A stretch of 64,000 nt of DNA from Apostichopus japonicus (GCF_037975245.1 NC_092576.1:15908611-15972610); one strand, 5' to 3'; positions 1-13,625 are shown, counted from the first letter of the stretch. Notes: generated by a model from the letters alone, not told the origin. Numbers and translations: made by a program.

Positions 1-142
1 ATTCTGTAAACATTGGTATCTTTTCGGAACTAGTTTGACGAGTTTTGTAACTCAATGTTTGAGTACAAGGTTTGGTTTTGGCCTTTTTTAGCATTTTCAA
101 TAGCACCCCGAAGTTATGCCAGTTAAGAAGGTGTTTTGACAG

Positions 143-252
143 TTCTTTGTTGCAAGAATCAAAATCAACTTCAGAGGAGCAAATGCGTCGAATGCGCAAA
201 TCTTGACGATATAGAATGTTACTGGTACAACGAAGTTGGTGGCAACTGCCTG
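143..252 (+). CDS. Putative PSI-like cysteine-rich exon (partial gene)
   Basis: An open stretch follows a TTTTGACAG acceptor-like site and ends at a strong GTAAGT donor (253). It encodes a cysteine-rich segment, KCVECANLDDIECYWYNEVG, followed by GNCL. The spacing C-x2-C-x7-C-x-W-x7-C resembles the PSI (plexin-semaphorin-integrin) domain, a small disulfide module of extracellular receptors. The assignment is by cysteine pattern only. An alternative acceptor (TTCAG, ending at 174) would shorten the exon. The parent gene would begin to the left of the window. The exon lies opposite in strand to the nearby receptor exon at 1962-2136, so the two genes would be interleaved or overlapping. It could also be a chance ORF with a good donor. 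Confidence 0.35.
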
Positions 253-741
253 GTAAGTGGTAAGTGTGCTTTGTTCATGTGTTTATTGAACATTGTTTTT
301 AGTGAGCCATGTTGTAGGGTCACAGTGGGGCCCAAAAGGTGAATGTCATATCTAGGAAATTCTGGTTGTGTGATGAACCGAGTATATGTCATATAAACAA
401 GTTTCAACACTTGAGATATCTACAATCAAACATAACCACGTGGGTGGTTTTCTAGTTTTGTCGAGACAGATTTTTTTTCACTCGGTTTTCCATAAAGAGT
501 TTTTGCAAAGAATGAACCATTTTGGTACTGGTTGTGGTGTCATGCATTTAGAGGTAGTGTTTGTTCCCAAGTACCAGATTATCGATAGTCAAGATATGTG
601 AATCATTTCAGCCAATTCTATATTCTTAGGGGTTTAAAAACGTTTCGGTTTGAAGGCTTTTGTGCAGACCGAAATTGGTTCTTCGTTAAGTATATCTGTG
701 TATAACGAAGACATATCCGATGTTACTAGACGAGTGGAAGG

Positions 742-742
<1 letters not shown>
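253..742. other. Non-coding, nothing recognised
   Basis: AT-rich sequence with short chance ORFs on both strands. No splice-framed exon, repeat family or RNA was recognised. Confidence 0.5.
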
Positions 743-834
<92 letters not shown>

Positions 835-855
835 GTATATATATATATCTATATG

Positions 856-928
<73 letters not shown>
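743..928. repeat. (TA)n microsatellite
   Basis: Nearly pure TA dinucleotide tract of about 185 bp with a few TG and TT interruptions near 820-860. Its translations (alternating Y-I) are artefacts. Confidence 0.97.
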
Positions 929-929
<1 letters not shown>

Positions 930-1961
930 GATCGAGTTCCTTATACTGGTGTGTAAATGCGTATAAACTTACTTTGTATAACCGCCAATAAGGGCGTATT
1001 ACACAAGTGTTGAGATTTTACAGACTGTGCATTGAATATGACAGTTTACACATAACTACCATTTTATATATAATTATGGGTACGCGAAGCCGTAAAGAAG
1101 AATGAATGTGTAACAAATGGAATGACAGATATATCATATATTAATAAAGGTCTATGGTGTATTGATGGGAAATACCCATTTTCTTACGCTGTTCTCTTTT
1201 TCAATATTGCATATTCCTATTCCACTGATAACATCTTGGACCCTATAACAACAAGGCGGTAACCTAATCCAAATTACTATAAAATATGTACGTATATTTT
1301 GTTCTAATCATAGCAAAACAAACACACCACAAGTTATCGTTTACATGTATGTATCAGCTTGGACTTTGGGGAAATGCGTTCTTCCTATTGCTGTGATGCA
1401 GTAATCTCTGAATCGACTAATCTTCATGTACAGGTTAAAATCGTGTTGAACTCTACTTGGTAGGGCCCCACATTGAAAGTATAGAGTGGGTTTTGCAAAT
1501 AAAATCAACAAGAATTATCTTGATTTTATGGGTTCAGAACATTGTGAGCCAAATTGCTACAATACAGAATCACACAATAGGTCTGTGCAACCACCCCCTA
1601 TTTTGTATGAGTTATTTCACAAAATAGCTTTCGAAACTTGAATACAATTAATTCAGAGCATTCTGTCTTAGCGACGGAAAATCATGTGGAGACAAAAGAT
1701 CTTTTAGCATTGATTTTGTCATCTGTATCAATCTCCTTCCTCACAAAACAAAACAAAACTAAAGTCAATGCGGAATAAACAAGAAATGTTACTCACCAGG
1801 CAAAACTAAAATAATGACAACAATATTCATGATTTCTAGAAGATGATGCAACCGTACCTTATTATAATCAACTCGTAATCAACTTTAATGTAATGTACAC
1901 AAATAAATGAATCGCTTTCTTTGTATTCATTCAACTTGTAATGATAATTCAATATTTTTAC
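929..1961. other. Non-coding, nothing recognised
   Basis: AT-rich sequence on the 3' side of the receptor exon at 1962-2136 (minus strand), so it probably belongs to its downstream intron. No further receptor exon was recognised here. Confidence 0.4.
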
Positions 1962-2136
1962 CTCATTGTCCTGGTGCAGCCAAGTTGTAAATGTTACGTC
2001 ACAAGTATGATCGTCTTTTGGAAATGTCATCACGTCTATCGAGCAAAGCGTTCTCGTTGACGCTACGGTTACCCAGTCTACTTTACCAGTGTTATGCACT
2101 CTTACAATATCGGTTTCAGTTTGGAAATTTTCATCG
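1962..2136 (-). CDS. Cys-loop receptor (nicotinic-like) exon containing the Cys-loop
   Basis: Minus-strand exon between an AAACATAG acceptor and a GAG|GTAAAA donor, 175 nt: one leading base, then 58 codons. It encodes DENFQTETDIVRVHNTGKVD, then W and a short linker, then the disulfide loop CSIDVMTFPKDDHTC, then DVTFTTW. The C-x13-C spacing with a central F-P and a D before the second cysteine is the signature of pentameric ligand-gated channels. The preceding V-x-V-x-x-x-G-x-V-x-W stretch matches beta5-beta6 of nicotinic acetylcholine receptor subunits. In the family this part faces the membrane interface of the extracellular domain and couples agonist binding to gating. It probably belongs with the signal-peptide exon at 14510-14570 and the exon at 13480-13625, although 11 kb separates them and the intervening exon (loop D/A region) was not found. 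Ligand cannot be inferred. Confidence 0.85.
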
Positions 2137-2786
2137 CTATGTTTTGATAGTATGAGAACAAAAAACAACAACAGCCAACATATTGATGATACAAACATAT
2201 AAGCATCCAAGAAATGACTCTTTTGAAGCAAAATCAGTCGATTTGATAAAGTGGTGTATTTGTTCATTTCTGCTAAGTAACTTTTTATCGTTTTGGTGGG
2301 ATACTAATTGTCTATTGGGGATTTCGGAAAAAGTACACAAAGTGTACTTGTTATAATTAAGCTTGTGCTTTTAGGATTTCACAAGTTCGAAATTGAACAA
2401 AAAAGGAAAATGAGAAGGACGGAAAACTTTTAAAGATTATGATTTGTGGTCAGCGAGTATTTCATAACCTTGCCCGTCATGCGATTCCGAGGAAAATCCG
2501 AAGAGAATAGATTCACAAGTATAAGTTGATTTTGCTGAAAGAGTTGCGTCAAGCATCACGATACAGTAAAGTATGTTGCACGTTATTGGACAGTGATTAT
2601 ATTGAATTAATAAAGATCAGCACACCAAAGAAACTGGAAGAGAAGCTACTCCAACTTGGAATGGTATTTTACCTTTCATATAAAATCAATTATGGTTGCC
2701 ATATTTCAGTGAGAGGAAGTTGTATGTACTGTAAGTCATCGTAATCATCAGGATTCCAAGAAAGGCGAAAGTCATACCAAGTCTGT

Positions 2787-2787
2787 G

Positions 2788-2855
<68 letters not shown>

Positions 2856-2873
2856 TATATATATATATATATA
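2787..2873. repeat. (TA)n microsatellite
   Basis: About 85 bp of almost pure TA with one GA interruption. Confidence 0.95.
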
Positions 2874-3568
2874 CCACTAAATCACACTTTACGAGGACAC
2901 CCAAATATGTAAAAAAAATCGAAGTTAAGTGGACATATGTCCTTTCCCTTCATATATCTCAATGTAAGCATTTTTTATTTGATAATTAAATGATTATATA
3001 ATAGCTAGATGATGTCAAATACCAGTTTGTAGTCAGACCATCGTTTCTTCCATTATTTTGAGATATGCAAAAATGGTCCTGTCCACTTAGCGTTTTTTAA
3101 CTAAAAACAGCACCTTAGCGGGACACTAGTTTTTTTTCATTATCAGGACACGCACTGTCCACCTTGTGTTCTTTATTCAAGGTGGACATTTATATATTCT
3201 CGTTATTTCCTTAATTATACACTTCTCGGCTAGGAAGAGGATTAGCAGGGGGCGTAAACATTGGTCTGGGTGGATTAAATTTATTTTTCATTCTAGTTTC
3301 ATGCTATACTGAGGGTTTTGCAGCTATTCTGAGGGACAAATCGACGAAAATGTTTACGGATGAATTGTTTTAATTCCGGCAGTCAAAAAAAGGACCCCAC
3401 TCCCCTGGATCCGCCTATGGTCAATTAATTAGGGTAACAGGTCAGAACCACTGCTTATATATAAGACATTTCATAAGTACTGTAGTTATTATGAACGAAT
3501 TTGCAAGTGTGATCATAAAGGAAGAACAACCATGTTTACCGGTATATCGCGAATCTGTTGGTAGCCTA
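2874..3568. other. Non-coding, nothing recognised
   Basis: Unique-looking AT-rich sequence between two microsatellites. It contains GTGGACA / GTCCAC-type short inverted motifs near 2928-3190 but no coding signal. Confidence 0.4.
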
Positions 3569-3603
3569 CATATACATATATACACATATACATACACATA
3601 CAC

Positions 3604-3699
<96 letters not shown>

Positions 3700-3776
3700 G
3701 AATATATATAGATATATATATGTGTGTGTGTATATATATATGTGTATATATACATATATATATATATATATGAATA

Positions 3777-3875
<99 letters not shown>

Positions 3876-3912
3876 GTGTATATATATATATATATAGATA
3901 TATATATGTGTG

Positions 3913-3990
<78 letters not shown>

Positions 3991-3995
3991 GTTAT

Positions 3996-4083
<88 letters not shown>
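3569..4083. repeat. Long interrupted (TA)n / (TACA)n microsatellite
   Basis: About 515 bp of TA-rich dinucleotide repeat, beginning with TACA/CATA variants and carrying TGTGTG islands at about 3720-3730 and 3908-3917. This is the longest simple repeat in the window. Open frames across it (up to 205 codons) are repeat artefacts. Confidence 0.96.
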
Positions 4084-4087
<4 letters not shown>

Positions 4088-4380
4088 CAAGGGCTAATAT
4101 ACATCCGAAGACGACAATAGTGATAAGCATGAGTGATTTTTTTTTAACTAGGAATGATTAGAACAACCAGCAATAAAAAGTAAAAAGGGATTAGAATAGC
4201 TCCAACCCGTAGCTCACTACATTTCTATTTAAGTCAGCATTTAGATATAGATGTAGATATCGGATGTATATTAGCCCTTGTAGTAATTGATCTTGTACAA
4301 TTGCCTGAAGATGGAGTGGTGACCACTCCGAAATATAGCAGTATGTCGTTGTTAAAAATATTCGCTTGTTTATCTTTTAT

Positions 4381-5529
<1,149 letters not shown>

Positions 5530-6378
5530 TATTTTAGTTTAGTTTAGTAGTAAAAAGGATCAGGAGGGACACTCAAGTCCCCATCAAGGACCCTATAGGA
5601 GAGGGAAAAAAACTGAAAACACAAACACTCAGACCCGATTACAATGCTTAAAGTGCTTGTCCAAAGCATTCTTAAACCCATTGACACTACTTGCAAGTAC
5701 AACTCTCTCAGGCAAATTGTTCCACATATTCACAACCCAATTAGAAAAAAAAAGTTATGCCGAATATTAATCCTACTTTGTGACTTTTGGAGTTTAAGAC
5801 AATGACCTCTGGTACAACTACTATTAGCAAACATGAAAAAGTCGGTAAAGGATAAATTGTCAAAACCATACACAATCTTGAAAACCTGAATCAAGTCCCC
5901 ACGTAACCTCCTAAGCTCCAGTGTGGTGAGATTCACAGTTGTAACCGCCTATAATAAGGAACACTCTTTAAGGAACTAATCATCCTAGTAGCCCTCCTCT
6001 GGACCTTTTCAAGAACTTCCTTATCCTTAGCAAAATATGTGTTCCAAGCCTGCACAGCATACTCCAAATGAAGTCTAACCAACTGCTTATAAAGCCTAAC
6101 TACTTTTTTGCTTTCAGAAAAAAAACATACCTAGGTCTTGTAGGTATACTTTGGTTACTACTACCTATGTGCATTACCCTTGCATTTATCAATATTAAAA
6201 AGCATTTGCCATCCCTGAGACCAGGATAAAACCTGATCCAAATCCGTTTGAAACTTCTCAGAATCGCTTTTGGAAGGGACCTCAGAATACAATTTGATGT
6301 CATCAGCAAACTTCTTAGCTGTACACAAAATATCTCCGTCAATGTCATTTATATAGGCAACAAACAACAAGGGACCTA
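5530..6378 (-). mobile_element. 5'-truncated non-LTR retrotransposon (LINE) with broken reverse transcriptase
   Basis: Read on the minus strand, the fragment encodes the C-terminal half of a LINE reverse transcriptase. Visible motifs are LGPLLFVAYINDI, the catalytic FADD box (KKFADDIKLYS), then QLVRLHLEYAVQAWN and EKVQRRATRMI, which are typical of CR1/jockey-like pol proteins. The coding frame changes near 6160-6200 and carries a stop near 5943, so the copy is dead. The 3' end at 5530-5560 is a run of ACTAA units (TACTAAACTAAACTAAAAT on the minus strand), the short-repeat tail common in CR1/L2-type LINEs. The 5' end is truncated and abuts the repeat tail at 6379-6455. Clade assignment is tentative. 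Confidence 0.85.
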
Positions 6379-6455
6379 ATATACACACACACACATACAT
6401 ACACACACACACGCCAACCTGAATACATAGGTTCCTTTGCATTTAGCAAGGAACC
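6379..6455 (+). repeat. Partial 3' end of the AGGTCA-rich repeat family
   Basis: A CA microsatellite followed by CGCCAACCTGAATACATAGG, then GGTTCC..TTTAGCAAGGAACC. This matches the end of the large repeat at 52940-53016, including the terminal hairpin. It is a third, strongly truncated copy of that family. Confidence 0.7.
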
Positions 6456-7164
6456 AAAATTCGCAAACTCTGAAAAAAAAGATCAGGTTTTAACGGCGAA
6501 CAGATAACGGATAATATGCAATTTGAGGCTAGTCATTTTTTTATGTTATCCTAACAAAGGAAAAAAACAAATAAGTTGACATCGCAGTTTGCGCTAAAAG
6601 TTCTTGGTTCAGGCAATTCAATTTCCAATGAAGAAAAAAATAACATTAAATGGCTTGGTTGCATGGTAAAATAACCGCTCCCTTACAACTGAGAAATGTA
6701 CAGCTTCTTATAAGTAACATGTATTACATACGAACATGATTAGTCTGTGAAGGAAGACAACCCTGAAACTAACTGTGTGAGTAAAAGCACAAGGACAGTT
6801 GAATATTAATGTACCATCGTAAGGAAAATGCATTATGAAATGAAACATTCGCAAATGACATTAACTATAAACCCTTAAGTAATAATTCTGCGGTAGGCAT
6901 GTCACACTTTCCTTAAAGAGAAAAACATTCAACATTAATAAGATAAAATAATCATATCAATATTTTGTTCTACTACTCGAGATAAGGCTGAAAGAATTTC
7001 TAGAGAATGAATTACAGTGAGCCCCCCCCCCCCCAGAGTCTCTCTTTGTCCCTCCACTGTTTATTTGTTACCTCTCCTCTTCCCCTGTTGGTTTCCTTCT
7101 TTCTTCTCTCCATCCCATGTCTAATAATCCCCTTACATCTATCTCTTCGTGTTCACCATGCTGA
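6456..7164. other. Non-coding, nothing recognised
   Basis: AT-rich sequence with a C14 run at 7021-7034. No coding or RNA signal seen. Confidence 0.4.
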
Positions 7165-7287
7165 TTAACCTGTCTATATTCTGTGCATGTTTTTGTCCCT
7201 TATGTTACTGTTACTTCTCATTTAGCCTTTGAAGAAGATCCTGCTACGATCGAAACGTCAGGCCAACTTACTTTTACACACTATGTT
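7165..7287 (+). mobile_element. Penelope-type repeat fragment with decayed hammerhead-like motif
   Basis: About 115 bp match the segment at 23085-23210, from GTCTAT(A)TTCTGTGC through CTTACTTTTACACA. It contains the hammerhead-like layout TTAGCCT-TTGAAGA-A-GATCC-TGCTA-CGATC-GAAA-CGTC-AGGCCAA (7222-7266). Compared with the 23-kb copy, the first core base is C to T, stem II has one mismatch (7247) and stem I has one mismatch, so this copy is probably inactive. Small hammerheads with a shortened stem III are known from Penelope-like retroelements; the link here is by motif. Confidence 0.6.
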
Positions 7288-7333
7288 ATTTTTGACATCT
7301 TGACCACCTTTAAATTATGGATTGGGATTTCAG

Positions 7334-7534
7334 TTTGACCGCTCTTGTGGCGATGGTTTTCAATGTAACGTAGTAACAGGAGTCTGCCCATATCGGCATT
7401 ATGATGTCACGTACGCAATGTTTCAAATCGAAACTACCGACTTGTACGGCAAGATACCAGTTTATTTCCAGAAAGCCAACGTAATGTTTGAAAAAGGTAA
7501 AAATGCGGTAGGAAAAGCTATGGCAAGACATTGA
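7334..7534 (+). CDS. Putative terminal exon of a cysteine-rich secreted protein
   Basis: A GATTTCAG acceptor precedes an open frame of 66 codons ending in TGA (7532-7534). It starts FDRSCGDGFQCNVVTGVCPY and continues RHYDVTYAMFQIETTDLYGK, with a basic tail ending AMARH. Three cysteines in the first 20 residues suggest the end of a disulfide-rich extracellular module; the remainder is unplaced. Amino-acid composition is balanced, unlike the chance ORFs around it. It could share a gene with the PSI-like exon at 143-252, on the same strand 7 kb upstream, but nothing in the window proves this. The family is not recognised. A second acceptor-like TAACAG lies at 7372-7379. Confidence 0.4.
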   Translation, partial: FDRSCGDGFQCNVVTGVCPYRHYDVTYAMFQIETTDLYGKIPVYFQKANVMFEKGKNAVGKAMARH

Positions 7535-9616
7535 AAGAGACATTTAAATCCATTACATCACTTTACTTATTATTATTATTATTATTATAATTATTATTCT
7601 ATTAAATAGAATTAATATTGCTTATGAAATAGCCTAGAGGAGAGTTTATGTTTGAATATGATTCATGGATATTAGCTAATCAACATTTCCTTAATTCATC
7701 CACCGTCACTTCAGAACCTACTTCACCCCCCCCTTACTCCCGGCCCTCTCGCTTCCTTCCTACCGTATTTTAAATCCTAATATCCATAATAAGTTAGGTG
7801 TGAGTACGGCAGCTACTCCCAACACAATAAGTATACATTTTGCTCAAGATTAAAGTAATTTTATCTGTCTGTTCTGTCCATGTGCCTACCCGTCTTTCTG
7901 TCTGTCTGTTTGTATATTTATTCATCGATTTAGATATATTACTTACAGTGTTTTTATTTTCAGGGAGCTGTCTTGTTCTGGTGTAACGTTTGTGTAGTTA
8001 CGCGATGTCATTACCGTTATCTCTTCTAATAGTTAATACTTAGAATACAGAGACGATTAACATATTTGCATCTTCGTAGTTTGAAATTGTCCAATATTTA
8101 TCTACGTTATGGTTGAGAATTCATCTTATTGTTTACACTTGTGTTTAGTTGAGAATGTGAAGGTAATGGTAAGTTATATCGAGAGAGAGAGAGAGACTTT
8201 GAAGCTGATTTTGTTTTACACTCTGTCAGTTTGTTATAAATAGATATCAATTTGCAACCGATATTCTCGTTGATTTGTTTGCGGAATGTTAGCATTAAGC
8301 TTGCTTAATATAGAAACAGTGTTCACAGTAGAATGACGTTTCAATAATGCACTCAACCATCGGGAAAATGACTTTCAAAGTATTACACCTCAATTATCCT
8401 TGATATGCTATCGAAATGTATTTCGTTTTAAGTTTGCGGTAATTATCATATGCACGGTTTCTTAGATGCTTGCTCCGTTAAATTATAACGTCAGATGAAC
8501 CCATTATACACTAAATGAGATCACGCGAAACAGAGGTGATGCTGACAGACCAAAAGCGGACTAAATATTATGTTTGACAAGTTTCCTTTTATGGAGATCG
8601 CTGACATTTAAGAAGTTAATGATATCACCAAACCCGGTATAAGTTATATTTGTCATTCTGTTACATGTTTGTTACTTCGGTGAATGCCAGCTAATGAGTT
8701 CTTAACATTATGACTGGTTTTTTTTTAGCCTGAGAGGACATTAACTAAGGCATTCCGAACGTTTCGTCACTTGAATCCTATTTTCTGAATAGTTGTTGCC
8801 ATTTATTACATATATTCAGTCATGATCCCCTCTCACCATGCATTCTACGGTAATTACCATTTCACTTTTATGATAAATCAACTGTAATATTTGGTAAAAT
8901 TAAAACTGAAAAGTCTTATATGAAACCACTATATCAGTTCAATTTTCGGTTACATATGTAGAATGGAATTCATAATTCATTTTATTCGTCGATAAATTTA
9001 TCCCGTGAATTCGTTGATTAGCTGTAGGTTCGGGCGCATGTAGCGGATTCCTGGCGTTCTAAGAAAAAACGGACGCCCAATTATGCATTTTATGACATAT
9101 TTATAGAACATAAATAAGAGTTATTCATAAGTAAGTCTAACCGCGCGGTTTTCCTAATAAGTAATTATAGGTACTTTTACATTTAGTGTAAATTTGAGAC
9201 GTGGTTGGAGTATACACTAGTCACCGCCCCTCCTTGACCCACGTCTACCCCTCAAACACCCTTCTAGAGAGCAGCAAACCACAACCAGGATTTGCCTCCA
9301 TCCAACAGTAATATGTATACTTAGCTAGTCATGAAGTGTTTCATAGTTCAGATCAAATAATGAAGATAAAGTTCGCTCGGCTAAGGAAATTCTCCATTAC
9401 ACCCGTTTCACTTTGTGAACATCATAATTCGGGTGTATCAAACAGCTATGAAACCACGTCACAATACTTTCACATTTTGGTATTATTCTTCAAAATACTA
9501 GGACGTTATTTGCAAAATGTAATTGAATACGTACTGTATAAACTGTGTGAATATAACTTTTGCTCTTGTAATTGCCTGCCATAGCAACCATATTGCCACA
9601 GAGTTGATACTAACAG
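7535..9616. other. Non-coding, nothing recognised
   Basis: Contains a short TTA repeat (7567-7600), a GA repeat (8181-8195) and chance ORFs. No exon or transposon end recognised. Confidence 0.4.
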
Positions 9617-9744
9617 AAATGAAAGTAACAAAAACAACTGGAATATTTCAAACATAGTCTTCTAGCAATAGTCCTTAAATAAATGAAAGTAACAAAAACA
9701 ACTGGAATATTTCAAACATAGTCTTCTAGCAATAGTCCTTAAAT
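9617..9744. repeat. Perfect 64-bp tandem duplication
   Basis: Two identical 64-bp units (9617-9680 and 9681-9744), beginning AAATGAAAGTAACAAAAACA. Perfect identity implies a recent event or an assembly artefact. Confidence 0.97.
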
Positions 9745-12412
9745 ATTTTTAATTTATCATAGAAAAAGCACACAAACGAAAACTATAAAGTACGCGGTAC
9801 GGTTCGATTCGTCTAAATCATTTTAATGTACTTTAAAGCAGAATTTTAGTGCGTGAAAAAAGATAAAATACTTATTTTGGAAATATTGACAACAAAAGTT
9901 ACCTGCTTAAGTTACAAAGTATATTCTGGCCGGTAGCGGGGCCGGGGTACAAGAATGTGCACCCCAGCTCTCTCCCCTGTTACCATCATGTGTACAATAA
10001 TATACTTCACTAGTTACAGGACATGAGTATTGTGCTCCTCCTTAAATTGTTGGTGAACCTTTAACTCAAAATGCCTGTCAAAGGGTCTGAGTATACTACA
10101 TTTTCATGAAAGCTGCAATTTACGAAACGTTTTAACTTCTACCGTTCTGAGTAGTTCGCCTCTTAAGATTTATGAAATAAGAATGGCGTCATGTTGACTT
10201 GTATTTGCTCCATTGCGACCCTAAATTTTGGAGGATTACGTAATTGGCAAATGCTGGTAAGGGTAGTTTTGATCCAAGGTTTAAGATATGTTCCAATAAT
10301 TTTTCTAGCAATGTTCTTCGGACACTCGGGACTATCGCTTGAATGGTATCATACCTTACAGCCAGTTTGTGTTGAAGTTAGTATGAAACGTAACATGCAG
10401 GTTTTTTACATGAAGTATATCATGTCCACTTAAACAATCAAAATATTAACTACTTTGCTGTAAGAAAGTAACTATCAATACGTAGCTCTAGCAAGTATAT
10501 TATCAAGTTCACTGCAACATTCGATACAATTAACCCCTTGTAATAGTTATTAATAACTCACCACATATTAAAAAAAAATATTGCGATTCGCCAAGTTAGG
10601 AAAATGTTAACAAAACAAAGCTATTTACAGCATCATGACTTCTTAAGCCATTGTTGTTAATTATAAAATGCGTGTATTATAAAAAAAATAACAACAGCAC
10701 TGATATTCCCAAATATGTCATTCCTTTGAAAGGTCATCACCGCTGATGTGGAATTACAACATGTTCATATTACTAAAAGTTTACCTCTGACATTTCATAA
10801 AATTCCTAAATATTAAGTTACACAATAAAATTGCCGATTGGAAAGCTATGTACAAAGCACAATTTCTTTAGACCTTGATATCATACGGTCGTTAACATTA
10901 TCAAGTCATCTGAAGATTTGAAGATGATGAATTTTCTTTAAAGTTAATTTTCTTTAAATTTATCTACAGAAAATATCTGATTGCATGTTCACGAGCAAAC
11001 ACTTCTTATACTTTTCGGCTACTTTGAGACTCATATAACTAACCATTACGAGGGTCCAAAATACAACCTTGCTAAGACTGCGCTCCTAACTCTCTGTACT
11101 ATAGAGAATTTGAAGATGCCAAGAATGGCCAGACTCTAAGGAAAGGTAACCCTCTGTGACGTGCATCTTGTCCAGGAGAAATTTGCGGTTTGTTTAACTC
11201 AACAATCAACGCGGAGCAGAGACGATGTTGGTTAATTCGGTTTATGATATAACGAGGCATTTCTGTTTTGTGGACAATCAAGAACGACGTAAAATCGCTG
11301 ATCAGAGACACTGTCGGCTTCATCGGCTTATGATCTTACGAGACATTGTATGTCAGTTGCCAGGCTCTGTTGCTGTTGATAAAATAAAGCAAGAGAGACG
11401 TTACCATATGTGTCAAATGGTGACAACATCTTTATAAGCTGTTCTAAGAGATTCATGTTGCTTATTATGTCTATTCAATGCAGGCTGGAAGGGTTTCTAT
11501 AACCTCGTATTTTAGAAAATGAACATGTAATCAACATATATAATTTCTTATATTGATCTGTACTCATTTGAAACTAGACTTTTCTTGTTCTCATGTTTAA
11601 GATTAAATTTATTTTGATAATTGTTATGGAGAAGGGGGGGGGGGCATGTTGATTGTCCAATGTACTTTGTATGTTATGTCTGACTTCGATTTGATCTGAT
11701 TTATTTCACTCCAAACAAACAAAATACAAAGCAAGACACATGTTGTAGAGATAACACAGAAACGTCTGCCTGGTAAACTTATTTCTACTGTGGTCCCTCA
11801 GCGTACATCTGACAGCAATGATTCCTCAGAATTTTATATTTTAATATCCCTTTGATTTTCATGGTGATTTACACAAGTAGGTATTTTAAATAATTTCAGA
11901 TAAAAAACATTGGAACATGTTGATGAATTAGTATTCTCTGAAATTTACTTTTATTAATGAATAATATCAAACTTTATTTGTTTATAATTGGAGTCTCTTT
12001 CATCATTAAACATTGCAGTTCTCTGATTCATTATTTTATATGATAGTCTAATCACAATTACATATGGACATAAAATGAATGGATCCATTAAGAGTCTGAA
12101 GCTTGAATCCTTCCAAAATATGGATCGTAGATTTTGTTGAACATAGTAACACTAAACTTCATTTTAATATAACCTTATTAATACTGTGGGGACTGAGGGT
12201 TCTGTCTAGTTTATGACCAAAACTGGTGGTTGTTGATAAAGGCCTACCTGTAGCGATTCCGGAAGGCTTCCACCTAAGTAAAACGAAAGAATAAAATAGA
12301 TAAAATATAAATATTGTGAAAATAATGATTGTGATCATATTATTCGTTAATAGTGTGAGCTTAACTATGTAGCACTAAAGACCACAAAGTGGCGATGTTG
12401 TGTAGGTTAAAT
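9745..12412. other. Non-coding, nothing recognised
   Basis: Probably intron of the minus-strand receptor gene, given exons on both sides. Short ORFs (for example 10191-10433 and 11225-11437) show no family resemblance. A G-run lies at 11634-11643. Confidence 0.4.
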
Positions 12413-13367
12413 AACAAGAGCCCAAGGGCAATATGGTTCCTTGCTTATAAGCCTATATTTACAAGGGAACAGAACTGTCATAAAAAATTATTTGGATGTA
12501 CACACAATATTATTCTCATAAATATCAAAAATCATATGATAAGCGAAATGTTGAGAACCAGGTGTCCAATTTAAGTGAGATATGCACTCTGTCTTGAATG
12601 TTACTTGCTGAAACGGTATCAAATTAAACTTTTGGCCACTCATAACTTGAGAATCAGGTGTCCGATTGAAGCGGGAGTTGGTTTCCTCTATAGAGCATAC
12701 CAAGCTCTATTATATAATTGAAATATTGACCGTTTTTCTTTGCCCCATATCTTTCAAAATAGTCAGATGTAGACAGTCTGATTAAAACAAACAAGTCTGC
12801 ATCACCATCCTAACATTCCTTTTATCAAAAAAAAAAAACTTTGACCTCTGATTGATTCGCACACGAAGGTCGCACAGGGGTCAACCCATATACAATTTTG
12901 ATTGGAAGACCATTTTAGATCTGACTATGGTCATTAAAATGCAAATACCCAAGAAACTAGTAACGGTCACCGGAGGTCAAACTAAGGTAAAAGGTCACCA
13001 AGATGCGGGTTGACTATTGGATTACAATAGAGTAACTCCCTACCTTCACGGATATCTCGTTCTCAAGTTATTGCAAAAATACTAGTTTTTGACCTCTAAT
13101 TGAGCTTTGTTGACTTTGAATTACAAGACCGTTATGTTTAAAAATAATCAGTCATATCAGACCCTGTCAATGGGAGTTATTGCGATGTTTAGCAATTTGG
13201 TTTTTGGCCCCTAGCTGACCTTAAGTGACCTTCACAGGCACCAAAACAATAGGGTACACCTTCTTACTATGGCGGATCTCTATTTCAAGTTTGAGTTAAG
13301 TTCAACTTTCCTTTGTTGAGTTTCAGTGTACACAAGCAAGTATCACAGACACACACACACACACACC

Positions 13368-13400
<33 letters not shown>
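12413..13400 (+). repeat. AGGTCA-rich dispersed repeat, shorter copy
   Basis: Begins AACAAGAGCCCAAGGGCA and continues with GGTTCCTTGCTT, as does the copy at 50329. Internal sequence (CGCACACGAAGGTCGCACAG, then GGTCACCGGAGGTCAAACTA) matches the 400-bp unit of the 50-53 kb array. It ends in a CA microsatellite that runs into a TA tract. The 3' terminal hairpin present at 53004 is missing here. Confidence 0.8.
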
Positions 13401-13424
<24 letters not shown>

Positions 13425-13470
13425 TTGTATTATGCATATATGTATATATATATGTATATATTTATATATT
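13345..13470. repeat. (CA)n-(TA)n compound microsatellite
   Basis: CA repeat (about 13348-13388) followed by a TA repeat with TG interruptions. It ends 10 bp from the receptor exon at 13480. Confidence 0.93.
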
Positions 13471-13479
13471 ATACATTAC

Positions 13480-13625
13480 CAAATAATATTTAAACGGATC
13501 ATATCGGAATCCAACGTCTACCGATTGATATGAATCATTTACCGGTTCCAAATATTTCACATACTCTGTTGTGTCGGTAAGGTTGTGATACAACCAATTT
13601 CGAGCGGTCATTCCAGCACTCTCAA
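13480..13625 (-). CDS. Cys-loop receptor exon 2: N-terminal ligand-binding domain
   Basis: Minus-strand exon of 146 nt with acceptor TTCTAAAG and donor TTG|GTAATG. It joins in frame to the signal-peptide exon at 14510-14570 (phase 1). It encodes ARNWLYHNLTDTTEYVKYLE, then PVNDSYQSVDVGFRYDPFKY. The pattern L-x7-T-x2-Y-V-x4-PV-x-D-x5-VDVGF corresponds to helix alpha-1 and the start of beta-1 in nicotinic receptor subunits (the LF..Y.K..RPV..V.V region). N-linked glycosylation sequons NLT and NDS are present. The next family exon (loop D/A) was not identified between here and 2136. The gene would be an extracellular-ligand-gated pentameric channel subunit; the ligand is unknown. Confidence 0.8.

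Noticed and set aside
650-956. Open frames of alternating tyrosine and isoleucine
   Set aside because: They are translations of TA microsatellites; the same applies to 2686-2904, 3442-4161, 4301-4627 and 43321-43503.
9792-9815. tRNA-like B-box (GGTTCGATTCG)
   Set aside because: No matching A-box, acceptor stem or cloverleaf in the neighbourhood.
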